Shown here in pieces: positions 43,469 to 53,958 of a stretch of 64,000 nt of DNA. Within the stretch, counting starts at the first letter, position 1. Each line of letters begins with the position of its first letter. The DNA is from Nemophila menziesii. Lineage: Eukaryota; Streptophyta; Magnoliopsida; Boraginales; Hydrophyllaceae. A model generated the notes under the pieces. That model saw nothing but the letters and a program-made list of their open reading frames with translations, searched no databases and was not told where the DNA came from. The stretch covers positions 13,517,840 to 13,581,839 of the forward strand of contig JARWIR010000011.1 of assembly GCA_029959085.1 (NCBI GenBank), given 5' to 3'. Position numbers and translations under genes: made by a program.

Positions 43469-44793
43469 TTGAAGGCTATCGAAGGAGGTGATGCCAATGT
43501 TGGATTCGAAGCTTGTAAGGCTATTTTCCTTGAGATTGAAGAAAATAAGGAAGTATCGCATGCTGTCGAAAGTACCGTGGAAGTTCCTAGTACCGAAGAA
43601 GATCCAACCAAGTCTAGCCCCGTGGACTCTGACTGTTCTGAAGATGAGGAAGAAGATTCAGAAAAATCCAAATTTATACAGCTTCTGAGATATATGCAAG
43701 AAGAGATTAGATCGGTTATGGAATTACAAGCTGAGAGAGCTAAAGAGAAAAGGGAAGAAGCCTCAAAAGAGAAAGTAGAAGTTGCACCTAATGTGCAAGA
43801 AAAGAAAGAAGAAGAGAAGGTGGAATCACCACCACTTGTTCAAATAGTGTCACTAACCATTCCTGATACAAATCCGAAGGTTGACACTTTACTCAAGACC
43901 TTTGTAGAGGCGTACACTCCTGAAAATATCAACGCCCAAATACTTGAGATTGCGAAGAAAGGGCTTACACCGCAATAAGTTTTTACGCAAATTATTCTTG
44001 AGAAAGAAGCGAGTGTAGATGCCAAGAAAGAGACTGTGAGAGTCTCGAAAAGAATTGAGAAAGAGTTACCATTGAAGCTCAAAGGTCCTGGAAGCTTTAA
44101 TTTTCCTATTTATATAAATGGTACACTCAAGGTGAAAGCTATGTGTGATGTGGGTTCAGGTGTGAATCTTATACCAAAGTCCGTGTTCGATAAACTTAGA
44201 CTTCAAATATCAGAAAAAGATCCAGTGAAGTTGTAGTTTGCTGACAACTCAGTTACCAAGACATGGGGAACAGTGGAGGACATTCATGTCCAATAAGGTA
44301 ATATCACCATCCCTACTGACTATGTTATACTTGATTTCGATGCAGATAAGCATGTTCCAATCATACTTGGAAGGCCTTTCATGGCCACAAGTCAGAGCAT
44401 AATCAACTTCCATGAAGGGATAGTTACCCTTCATGCTAAGAATATATCCGAGACATTCTATATTTGGGGTAAGAAACCAAGGAAGTCAGATCCCAAAGTT
44501 CCTATCATCCACAATCTTTCACATCACAAAGTCCCTAAGAGAAGATCCACGCAGAACCTGTGGATACTGAGCCAGAGATTGAGTTTGGGGTCGGCCATGA
44601 AGTTTTATGGAAACCCCACAAACCAGAGAATAGGCCACGAGGTCACCAAGACTCGTGGATGGGACCATTTATAGTCACTAAAGTTGTTTCAGCTAAGGTG
44701 ATAGAGATCAGGCCCAAGAAGGGCATTAAGCGGAGATTAGTAGACGTTCATAGCATTGCTCGTTGCTGGGGAGGCTATATTCGCAAATATTGA
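43469..44793 (+). pseudogene. Element D: protease and integrase-C-like tail
   Basis: It continues the Gag frame with an acidic linker ('DSDCSEDEEEDSEKSK') and a charged coiled coil. The aspartic protease reads 'MCDVGSGVNLIPKSVFDKL' with its Asp in a D-V-G-S context, and 'VPIILGRPFMATSQSIINF'. In-frame stops are at 43976, 44234 and 44294. A frame change near 44540 leads to the terminal block 'EIEFGVGHEVLWKPHKP', 'DSWMGPFIVTKVV', 'VDVHSIARCWGGY' ending at 44793. This matches the tail of element B ('VGDEVSLKKP', 'GSWNGLFTVT', 'HCCGG'). Confidence 0.8.
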
Positions 44794-44803
44794 TAAAGGT
44801 AAT

Positions 44804-46332
44804 TGGTGGTCCTTAGTATGTTCTAAAATAAATGCAATAAGAAAAGAGAACCACAACCACAAGTGTACGGTTGTCCCAAGTAATAATAGTGATAAACAGA
44901 TTCGTTCAGGGACGGGTTGGTTGACTCTAATGCTTATCAGATAGTGATTAATTGCACGTAAAGCAAGTAAATGATTTTAAGATTTGTTGGTTGTTATTCT
45001 AATAACTAAGACAAATAATGAAAAGACTAAATTAATGCAAATGTAAAGCTAGACGCAAGTAAAAATAGTTGGACGCAAGTTATGAGAGGTAGTACTCGAG
45101 TAACGCTAGGGTATCACCTAAATCAAATCATTCCATGTATTGTTTAAGAGACGAATTCGGTAAATAATATTGGTCGGGATTCAATTATCTCCTTACCCCC
45201 GTCAGGGTGGACTAAGGAGCTCCTCTCAGGTGCTACAAACCCCGTCAGGGTGAATATAGTCCACCTTCGAATTATTAAAACCTAATTACCCAATTGGCCG
45301 TAAGATTAATTAAGCCTGTCAAGGTCAAATAATTTCTATCCTACATTCGTTAATTAGTTTCGTACCTAGACCCCCCGTCAAGGTGATCCAATTGCCACTA
45401 ATTGGAATAGCCTAAGCACTAAGTCCTAATATTGATTAGCTACTTCAATAACATTCAATAAGCATAAATTAAAGAAAAATATTAAATACCCAATTCGATT
45501 TAAATTAAATTAATCCCAAATTCAAAGACATAGAATGAAATAGATAATGGTTCAACCCATTACGCGTTCTCAAGTACTTAATGAAATTAGCTCATAATCG
45601 TAAAAACTAAGAAAATAAATTGAAAGGAATTCATAATTGTTTTACAGAAATGAAAATAAGAAACCTAATTAGGAAGATGAATCGGCTGCAAAGTGGAGAT
45701 ATAGACAGTCTCCAGCTCCAAGCTTCTTCTTTTCCTTGCTTCTGCTTCTTTTTTTCTTGTCTAACTTTGTGAATAATGAAAATCGGACTTGGACCTTAGC
45801 TAATGCTTAAATGAAATAATAAAGGCCCCAGTCCATTATCTTAGCACAAAATCCCGTAACTGCTGCACCACCTCCACTAAAACAGCTCTAACCGACTCGT
45901 TTCAAGTACAATTTACCTCATTCCAGTTGCTAAAGTTCCTTGACTCAATTGGAGCACGTTTTCTCTCCACAAGTCAGCGGCTAAATCTACTCTTAGGTGG
46001 CTCAAAATCAGCAATCTTTGGCAACTTTCTAGATTTGCAGCTCTAAAATCTCAATTTTTTCGGGATTTGTCTTCATGCTTTTACTCCATATCACGATCTT
46101 TGACCTTATTCTCGGACTCCTCTCCTAGCTAGTATTCAAAACCTACAAACTTTTTACTAAAATACACAATATTACGCGCAAAAGCTTAATAAATCAAAAA
46201 AAAATACTAAATCGAAGGAGAGAAATTGGAATATTGCATATTATTACTAAAAGTCTATTAAAATAGTCGGATAATCACCAAATTTGATGTCTCCTAAGCA
46301 TATAAATATAGAAAAAAAGAGGAGACATCAAG
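44804..46332 (-). mobile_element. 3' LTR of element E
   Basis: 1529 bp. On the plus strand it begins TGGTGGTCCTTAGTATG and ends GAGGAGACATCA. It is closely related to the LTR at 53959-55527 (same family). Four 'ccccgtcagggtg'-like boxes lie at about 45197, 45240, 45314 and 45372. Confidence 0.95.
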
Positions 46333-46349
46333 ACCCCAAACTCAAACCT

Positions 46350-46368
46350 TTGTCGTCCCGACAAAGTA
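46350..46368 (-). other. Conserved hairpin 1, element E
   Basis: Plus strand CTTTGTC, loop GTCCC, GACAAAG, with one extra closing G-C possible inside the loop. Confidence 0.8.
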
Positions 46369-47701
46369 AAATTGAAAACAAAGGGAGAAGGTGATTACGA
46401 AGAAATAGACGCAAATAAATACACCCAAAGCATTACTAAAAATAAATCCCATATAGAAAACCTTAGGAACTAATATACACATACACTAATCATGCAAAAA
46501 TCAAACATAAATAAATTCAATCATAAAATTAACTTCGCAATGCTAGAAGGTTACATTCGTACTTATCTCAATATGACGGCTATAGGGTGTTCCTCGATCC
46601 TTACTCGTTTTGAACCCTCCACTTAGTATATAACCGATTAACTTACCATGCACCTAGGAATCACGAGGACTTTACGGTTTTAGCGTAGGCTTAGGGACGG
46701 GGTGGTATGCATATTTGGTAAATTTGAAGTGAGCTTTTGGCTCTCTCCTCACTTACCATCAACAAATGTCCACGAGCTTGAGTTTACACTCATATAACGT
46801 TCTCACTCAACCCCTTTGATGCGCTAATTAGCAGCCCCAAGTTGACCCAATCTATACTAAGATGATTTCATAAACTTCCACTTTGCCGGGTATTTTATTC
46901 TTTCTTTATTTTTTTTTCTTTTTCTCGAAAAATAAAGTCAGGAGAAACCGGGTCCCGGTTTTGTGAAATCCGGGTTCCTGGATTATACTGACTTTGAGAA
47001 TTTTATTTCACCTCTTTTTTTTTTCTATCCCGCCAAAGGGTTACAATTAACAATATCATCTGAATTTTCTTTTCGTGCCTTAATACAAACACATATTTCT
47101 CCCTCCCAATGTAATTTCCCACAAGATGGACCCACCACCCCAAACTCAAGCTCGAGACATGTCTCAGGATCGTGATTCAAGTGTGGGTCATTTTGGAAAT
47201 GCCTAATAAACTAAGGGGATATGGGCTTATAACATGGCGACAAAAGAAAAGGCTTTAAGGCTCAAAATTGGGCTAAGGCGGATAATATTAATACAAGGGA
47301 TAGAAAGCTAAAAGGCTTCAAATGGCTATCAAAGAACTGCCCCTATCATTTTCCTAGTTACATGGTTCGTCTCTAGGTCATATCTAAGTGGGTTCTCTAC
47401 TAATTTAGATCTCACTTTCTACACACCAAACATTTTCCTTAAGTACGAACTTACTTCTTTTGCATTGTTTGTTAATTTTTCCTATCCAATATCTATGTTT
47501 GCATGCAATTAAAGCGCGTTTTATACTAATTCCTAAAGTCCACTATTTACTATCATTGATTTATCAAAAGTATGCTTATTGGGGACATTTAAGAGCTTCT
47601 ACAGTCAAACGCAACTCCTAATTAATTTTATTGAAAGAGATAAAAACAAATAGCACATAAAATTGGGATGAGGCAATGAACCCCACCCCAAACTCAAAAA
47701 T

Positions 47702-47721
47702 GAGTCGTGTCCCCACGACTC
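47702..47721 (-). other. Conserved hairpin 2, element E
   Basis: Identical to that of element A: perfect 8-bp stem with GGGA loop on the minus strand. Confidence 0.8.
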
Positions 47722-47787
47722 GAAAAAAACTCAACGCAATAAAATAACCTAAACTACACTAAAATGCGGAACGGATAGAAAAGTATC

Positions 47788-48685
47788 TTAACCAGCGCGT
47801 GGCTGGTCATCGGTGTTGCGTCCATGAACTCTATCCTGCGTAAGTAAGCCATAGGTGGCGTGTTGCATAGTGCTCACCCCCATTAGCATGTTCCGCATAA
47901 GTTCTAACTCTTTTGTAACGTTCCCTAAAGTAGCAATCATCTTCACTTGGTTCTCTTCCAACACCTTAACTTTCGCTTCCAACTCTTGATCGGTATGCAT
48001 CTTCTTCTTTGGAGGAGCTCCAGGAGTTCTTACCGCTCGTAATACTTCATCATGAGCATTTTGGATTGAAGTTAAAGCCATGTTTTCTCCATCTGCCACA
48101 CGCTCAATCTCTGCGCTCTTACGCGGTACTTTTGCGTCTAAACACAAAGTAGTGATGGTACAAGGGAATTTGAGATTTTGTTGTGTAGTTGGAACTCGTG
48201 CAAACTCCATGATGATGTCATAAATCACGCGAGCAACATCCATTGGTTTCTCCTCAATAATACACTTGATGAACACAAGATGCTCCTTCTTCACTTCCAA
48301 GATGTGTTTAATTCCGAAGAAGGTTGGGATTACGAATTGAGACCAAACTTTAGCACAGGGTAACAAATTACTGTTATACATTTGTCTAGGATACCTTTCT
48401 ACGCGGAGGTTTCTATTTTTGAACCGGCTCTTCAGGAATTTCTTGCTCTGTTTCTTCCTCAATCTCTTCTTCACTTTCTTCCTCACTTTCATCAATTAAT
48501 CTACTCTTTTTCGGGTTAGCCTTGCTTGGATTTTCTTTCCTCTTTGGAGCAACTGGGATTTGTTCAATCTTTTTGGAACGCGAATCCGGAATCTCAATTG
48601 CTTGTTCTGGGCTAGCACCAACATTGTTCCTGTTTCTTGGTAAGTGTCTTCGATAGTTATACATGGAATCGGTTCTGTTAGTCAT
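47788..48685 (-). pseudogene. Element E: extra ORF, with internal deletion
   Basis: Two overlapping minus-strand frames. One starts 'MTNRTDSMYNYRRHLPRNR' and runs into an acidic Glu-rich stretch (48685-48413). The other carries 'LPCAKVWSQFVIPTFFGI', 'PMDVARVIYDIIMEF' and 'LKFPCTITTLCLDAKVP', then a C-terminal coiled coil 'QVKMIATLGNVTKELELMR' to 47788. This is the ORF typical of Athila-type elements between pol and the 3' LTR, similar to what databases call a putative plant transposon protein. Compared with F, about 100 residues ('WSFTPWDEQVRDR' onward) are missing and the frame shifts at the joint. Confidence 0.82.
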
Positions 48686-49077
48686 CTCTTTTCACCCCAA
48701 ACTCAAAACTTCAAATAGTGACAAAGCTAGAGAAAAGTTTAGAACTTTGATGTTTTGAGGCTTAAAACTTGAAGAATATGGTGGAATATGAGATGGGTAG
48801 AAGTAAATTAAGAAGAATTATGGAGGGAATTAATTTAATTTGAAGGTTAGGAAGAAGAAATTTTGGAGAAAAAAATTGGAAGTTTATGGTGTTTTGGAGA
48901 GGATTTGAGTTGATTGTGTGTTTTTGTGATGAAAGATGGCTTGGTTTGATGATTTTATAGTGTTATGTTGATTTTCGGAGTGGGTGGAGGCTAGGATTCG
49001 AAATAGGAGTTGGCTTGGGAAAGAAGGCAAAAATATCTAGGTTAAAAGCTTAAAACCGTCTCTCACAGCGGCGAAAC

Positions 49078-49375
49078 GTGGTTCCCGGTTTCGTGAAAAC
49101 CGGGTTCCTGGTTTTTGACGCTATGTCGGCGCGGAGAAATTACTAAATACAATTTTTTTTTACCTTGGACGCAAACCACCTTGCGTCAAAGCTGACGCAG
49201 TCACCAGAGAGTTGGAATTTCTGTCTCTCGAAACCGGGGTCCCGGTTTTAGTCGATGGCGCGAATCCCAACGCAGCCTTCTGCGTCAAAGCTGACGCAAT
49301 GACCAGAGACTTGGGGGTTGTAGCTTCCAAAACCGGGTTCTCGGTTTTGTGAAAACCGGGTTCCCGGTTTCGCCC
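49078..49375 (-). repeat. Palindromic AAACCGGG/CCCGGTTT spacer of element E
   Basis: Five near-palindromes of the form AAACCGGGTTCCCGGTTT, whole or slightly altered, lie at about 49080, 49103, 49221, 49331 and 49352. They are separated by 'tgacgcagtcaccagag'-type sequence. Position matches the CCGG spacers of B and A, but the sequence is different. Confidence 0.85.
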
Positions 49376-49631
49376 CTGTCTTGGGGTTCATTTTTCTCTC
49401 ATTTTTCCATCTTTTCGACCCCAAACTCTGGTTCTTCGACCCCCCTGAAATCATCAAAAACACTACCCTTCCTCATTTCTTAATAATAAACACTAATTTA
49501 ATGAAAATAAAACTAAGTTATATTACGAAAATTGAAAACTTAAACTAATATACAAGAAATTGGCTTTTGTTTAACGTCGTTTAGCTCGACGGTTACCTCA
49601 TATTTTAAGGTGCTTCAACGAGGTACATAAC

Positions 49632-50270
49632 CTATCGGGAATGTGGGTCCACCTTGTGATTAATATCTTTGCCGCCGTGATAAATATTCAATCGATGACC
49701 GTTTACCATGAAGGTACGGTGCTCGATCGGATTCTCAATCTCAATAGCTCCATGAGGCGTGACTTTTGTTACGATATAGGGACCCGACCATTTGGACCTC
49801 AACTTACCCGGATAATTGATGAACTTCGAGTTATATTTTAGGACCTTTTGTCCAACTTCAAACTTCTTCACTCTAATTCGATTGTCATGCCATCTTTTCG
49901 TATTTTCTTTATACAATTTAGCATTCTCATAAGCATGTAACCGAAACTCATCAAGTTCATTTAATTTCATCATTCTATTCTCAGCGGCTAAGGTAGGATC
50001 TAAATTCAATTCAGCTATGGCCCAATATGCACCCAATTCAAGCTCGAGAGGTAAATGACAAGCCTTACCATACACCATTCGATACGGAGATGCACCAAAA
50101 GGACTTTTGAAAGCAGTACGATAAGCCCATAGTGCATCATCTAATTTTAAAGACCAATCTTTTCTCGTAGGACCAACAGTCTCCTCAAGGATAGATTTTG
50201 CCTCTCTATTTGAAACTTCAGCTTGACCATTAGCTTGTGGATGATAAGCGGTGGAAACACGATGTCTAAT
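49632..50270 (-). pseudogene. Element E: integrase C-terminal half
   Basis: It continues from the core across the solo LTR. The minus strand has '[19 protein letters not shown]' (Glu of the DDE triad), then '[20 protein letters not shown]' and the SH3-like end '[20 protein letters not shown]', '[19 protein letters not shown]', ending at 49632. The frame is open on this side. Confidence 0.88.
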
Positions 50271-52055
50271 TGGTGGGTCCTGGTGTGTTTATAAATTAAG
50301 TGCGAAAGTAAAGGAACCACAATCACCGCAAGTGTACGGTTATCCAAGTAATATTCGATAAATCGAGTTCGTTCGCAGGGACGGATTAGGCACAACTCAG
50401 GTATTAATCGAAAAGTAAGAATAATTGCTTAACAGAAAAATAAAGTAAAGATTTTTGTTTTGTTTTTTTATAAATTAAAAGATGCAAGAAAATAAATTAC
50501 GGAAACAAAAGAAAGCAATTAAAAGAGACTTGAAACTTCAGATGAGAAAGAGTACTTGATCCTCGCAAGGGTTTCACCTAACCTATCTAATTCATGCTTC
50601 TGTTTAAGGGCTAAACTGGTATTATTATGCTAGTCGGGACTCTAATATCTCCTAGCCCCCGTCAGGGTGGACCTAAGAGCTATCTTACGGTATTACAAAC
50701 CCCGTCAGGGTGAATATAAGCTACTTCCAGATGAATACTAATTTACCTCATTGGCTGCATGGTTAGTTAAGTCCGTCAGGGTCAATAACGGATACTATGC
50801 GTCTATTATCTAAGTCTGTAATTAAACCCCCCGTCAAGGTGATCCATACGCCACTATATGGAATAGCCTAATTACTATGACCTAAGTTTGATTCATGACT
50901 TCAAAATTAGTGATTAAAACAAAATAATAGTCAACACAAAATACCTAGTCTAATTTAAACTATTAAATCCCAAATTCAGAAAACATAAATTAAACATAAA
51001 CTAAACATAATTAAGTTCAACCCATATAGCGATTCTCAAGTACTAAAGAAATTAGTTCATAACGGAATGGAAAACTAAAATTAAAATAAACGAATTCATA
51101 GTTTCGAATTACAGAAAGAAAATAAAGAACCCAAAGGTTAAGATGACTGATGATGGAAGAACAGGACTCCTCCAGCACTAGCTTCTCCTTGCCTTCTTGC
51201 TCTGACTTGAAATCCTTAAGCCTCTTGTGTAATTCTCTGAAGTGTGTGAAAAGAGGAGGTTAAGGGGTGTATTTATAGGTGTTAAGGAACCCTAGGTCGA
51301 ATTTACTTGGAGTGGAAGACAAGTTAAGAACTCTTAAATTCGTAACCCTAAATTCTAGGTTAGGTAAGATTTTGCTGCTGATTTGATTTGGTCATATCTT
51401 TTTCAATACTTATCCGTTTGAGGAGTTCCAATATATGAAACTGCTTGTCTTGGAAAGAGCTTTCTATTGGTGCAGACCAATCGTCCAGATTCCTAGCCAA
51501 TCTTTAGTTATGAATAAATCTTTGAAACGTGGCTGGAATTTCAGATTCATAAGGAAGCTTTATCTTTTCCTTCTTTGCATATATCTTTCCTTAATCTTCT
51601 TATTTCCATGTAAATCTTCTTTCCTTTACTCCTTTATCTTGACTTGGTCTCTAAGTAATTATCATTTATCTTTTAAAGCTTCACATTAAATAAATAATTA
51701 AACCGCATATGCTTAAAAAGAATAAATTAATAAAATAAGAAACAGAAATAGGAAAGTGCACTCTGAAAATAGAAACTCGAATAAAAACATCTCCTAACAC
51801 TCTAAAATACACTAAGACTTTAATTCTCACTTCTCCTCCTTGGATTGGTCTTTCATGAAATTCAAGAACCGATTAACTTTGCGTTAAAAACAATCAAATT
51901 TAAGCACAAAAGCTCAGATTCTGAAAATAGTTAATTTCCAAGGGGAGAAAGTGCAATATGATCAAATAAGCCTAAAAGTCTATCAATTAAGTCATTTATT
52001 CACCTAAAAGAATGTCTCCAAGGGGCTAATAATTAGAACAAATAGGGAGACATCA
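50271..52055 (-). mobile_element. Solo gypsy LTR inserted in E's integrase
   Basis: 1785 bp; plus strand TGGTGGGTCCTGG to AGGGAGACATCA. A perfect 5-bp duplication CTAAT (50266-50270 and 52056-52060) flanks it, and element F has the uninterrupted sequence 'gatgtctaatcccatg' at the equivalent place. No internal region remains. It is Athila-like but longer than the LTRs of B, D, E and F. TATA box (minus strand TATAAATA) at 51270-51277. Confidence 0.95.
51270..51277 (-). promoter_or_regulatory. TATA box of the solo LTR
   Basis: TATAAATA on the minus strand inside 'ggggtgtatttataggtgtt'. The solo LTR could still start transcription towards E's integrase C-part. Confidence 0.65.
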
Positions 52056-52300
52056 CTAATCCCATGTTTCTCCAGAACAGTCTTCAGATATTTGTTCAAA
52101 AAATGTGTACCTCCATCACTTATAATTACTTGAGGTGTGCCAAGTCTAGTGAAAATATGAGATTTCAAAAACTTAATCACCACTCGCGAATCATTCGTAG
52201 GTAGACCTACAGTCTCTACCCATTTGGATACGTAATCAACAGCTAGCAAAATATATAAATTCCCATTGGATGGTACAAAAAGACCCATAAAATCAACACC
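52056..52300 (-). pseudogene. Element E: integrase core, N-terminal half
   Basis: The minus strand has 'GVDFMGLF' after a stop codon at about 52301 (first Asp), '[18 protein letters not shown]', and '[18 protein letters not shown]' (second Asp). It is cut at the solo LTR target site after 'EKHGI'. Confidence 0.88.
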
Positions 52301-53200
52301 CTATAAATCAAATATCTCTACCTCAATAATGTTATTACGCGGAATTTCATCCCTCTTAGATATATTCCCAGTAAATTGAAATCTGTTACACTTCTTTACA
52401 TATTCATGACAATCTTTATGTAACGTAGGCCAATAAATACCAGATTGAAGTACCTTAGCAGCTGTGCGATCACCTTTAAAATGTCCTCCATAGGGTGAAT
52501 CGTGACAACCTGCAATAACTCCATAAATCTCATTCTCATGTATACACCTTCTTACCATTTGATCCCCACACACTTTGTAGAGGAAAGGGTCCTCCCAAAA
52601 GAACTGTTTAGCACGTGTACTTAACCTCTTCTTGTATTGGGAAGTAGCTCCTTCGGGAAAATGACCACTTACCACAAGATTTGCAATATTCGCATACCAC
52701 GGTAATCCATTAAAGATAGCAAATAAACTTTCATCTGGGAATTCTTCGCGAACTAACTCTGGACTAGTGTTTGATTTAGAACCTTCAAGGCGAGACAAAT
52801 GATCTGCAACCTGCTTCTCACAACCCTTTCGATCTCGAATCTCTAAGTCAAACTCTTGAAGCAATAAAACCCATCTGATTAACCTCGGCTTAGCATCTTT
52901 ATTCTCTATAAGGTACTTTATAGCGGAATGGTCGGTAAATACAACAATTTTCGCTCCCAGAAGATAGGAACGAAACTTGTTAAAAGCATAAACTACCGCT
53001 AAAAGTTCCTTCTCAGTCACTGTATAATTAACTTGAGCACTAGTGAATGTCTTACTCGCATAATAGATAGAGTGAAATACCTTGTCCTTCCTTTGACCCA
53101 ACACAGCACCCATAGCTAAATCACTTGCATCACACATAACTTCAAAAGGAATTTTCCAATCAGGAGGTAACACAATTGGGTGCAGTAATAAGCTTCTCAT
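52301..53200 (-). pseudogene. Element E: RNase H and integrase zinc region
   Basis: 299 open codons. The RNase H part has '[19 protein letters not shown]' (first Asp), '[18 protein letters not shown]', '[11 protein letters not shown]' and '[18 protein letters not shown]'. The integrase HHCC region has '[17 protein letters not shown]', then '[11 protein letters not shown]', in which the second Cys of the CX2C pair is Phe-Gln context ('CNRFQ' instead of CNICQ). It ends with a stop in '...EIFDL-stop-GVDF'. Confidence 0.9.
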
Positions 53201-53298
53201 TCAACTCTTGAAATGCCTTCATGCAAGCTTCATCGAGAAGGAATTTGGTGTCCTTCTAGAGTAAGTTACACAAAGGCTTTGTAATCTTTGAAAAATCC

Positions 53299-53958
53299 TT
53301 AATAAAACGACAATAATCCAGCATGGCCTAGAAAACTTCTTACCCCTTTTACAGAAATGGGAGGGGGAAGAGTTTTTATTACCTCAATCTTTGCGCGATC
53401 AACTTCTAACCCTGCACTTGAAACTTTGTGACCCAAAACTATTCCTTCTCGAACCATAAAATGACACTTTTCCCAATTCAACACCAAATCTGTTTCCTTG
53501 CATCTTACTAACACCTTCTCCAAATTCTGTAAACACTCGTCAAAGTTATCACCAAATACGGAAAAGTCATCCATAAATACCTCGAGGAAATTATCTATCA
53601 TATCCCAGAAAATAGCCATCATACATCTCTGGAAGGTAGCGGGTGCGTTACATAACCCAAAAGGCATCATTCGATAGGCAAAGGTACCAAAACGGCATGC
53701 AAATGTGGTTTTGTGTTGATCGGCTGGATCTACATAAATCTGATTATACCCCGAATAACCATCCAAGAAACAGTAATATTCCCTACCAACCAATTTGTCT
53801 AACATCTGATCAATGAAAGGAAGAGGAAAATGGTCTTTTCTGGTCGCCTTGTTCAACTTGCGGTAATCCATACAAACCCTCCAACCAACAACTGTTCTCG
53901 TGGAGATGGCTTTATTCTGATCATTGAGGATGGTAGTCATTCCTCCTTTCTTTAGTAC
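53299..53958 (-). pseudogene. Element E: reverse transcriptase, cut by element F
   Basis: The minus strand begins 'MTTILNDQNKAISTRTVVG', then 'WRVCMDYRKLNKATRKDHF', 'CNAPATFQRCMMAIF' and the catalytic block 'VFMDDFSVFGDNFDECLQ'. It ends 'GVRSFLGHAGLLSFY' at 53299 with a frame break before RNase H. The catalytic FMDD is intact. The N-terminal side (before residue 'GGM') is lost at the F insertion. Confidence 0.9.

Larger units (their letters stand above)
40293..44803 (+). mobile_element. Element D: Athila-like gypsy (plus strand), non-autonomous, 5' part
   Basis: It is inserted in A's RNase H (flank GTTAC, 40288-40292; the partner lies beyond the window). The order is 5' LTR, primer-binding site, Gag, zinc knuckle, protease and an integrase-C-like tail ending at 44793. 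Element E starts at 44804, inside D. As in B, no RT, RNase H or integrase core follows the protease. The LTR resembles that of A, so D may depend on A-type elements. Confidence 0.9.
46333..47787 (-). other. Element E 3' non-coding region
   Basis: Polypurine motif at 46336-46346, hairpin at 46350-46368, motif copies at 47138 and 47686, and second hairpin at 47702-47721. A CCGG palindrome pair lies at about 46945-46983 ('accgggtcccggtt'). It is collinear with the same regions of B, A and F. Confidence 0.8.
44804..53958 (-). mobile_element. Element E: Athila-like gypsy (minus strand), 3' part
   Basis: It is inserted in D right after D's coding end (flank GTAAT, 44799-44803). From the 3' LTR inward: conserved non-coding region, extra ORF, palindromic spacer, integrase C-part, solo LTR, integrase core, RNase H and RT. 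Element F then interrupts RT at 53958/53959. The RT N-part, protease, Gag and 5' LTR must lie right of the window. Confidence 0.92.

Noticed and set aside
42500..44300. In-frame stops in element D as programmed readthrough or recoding
   Set aside because: Seven stops of mixed TAA/TAG at scattered places, most at expected Gln codons, fit decay better than one recoding site.
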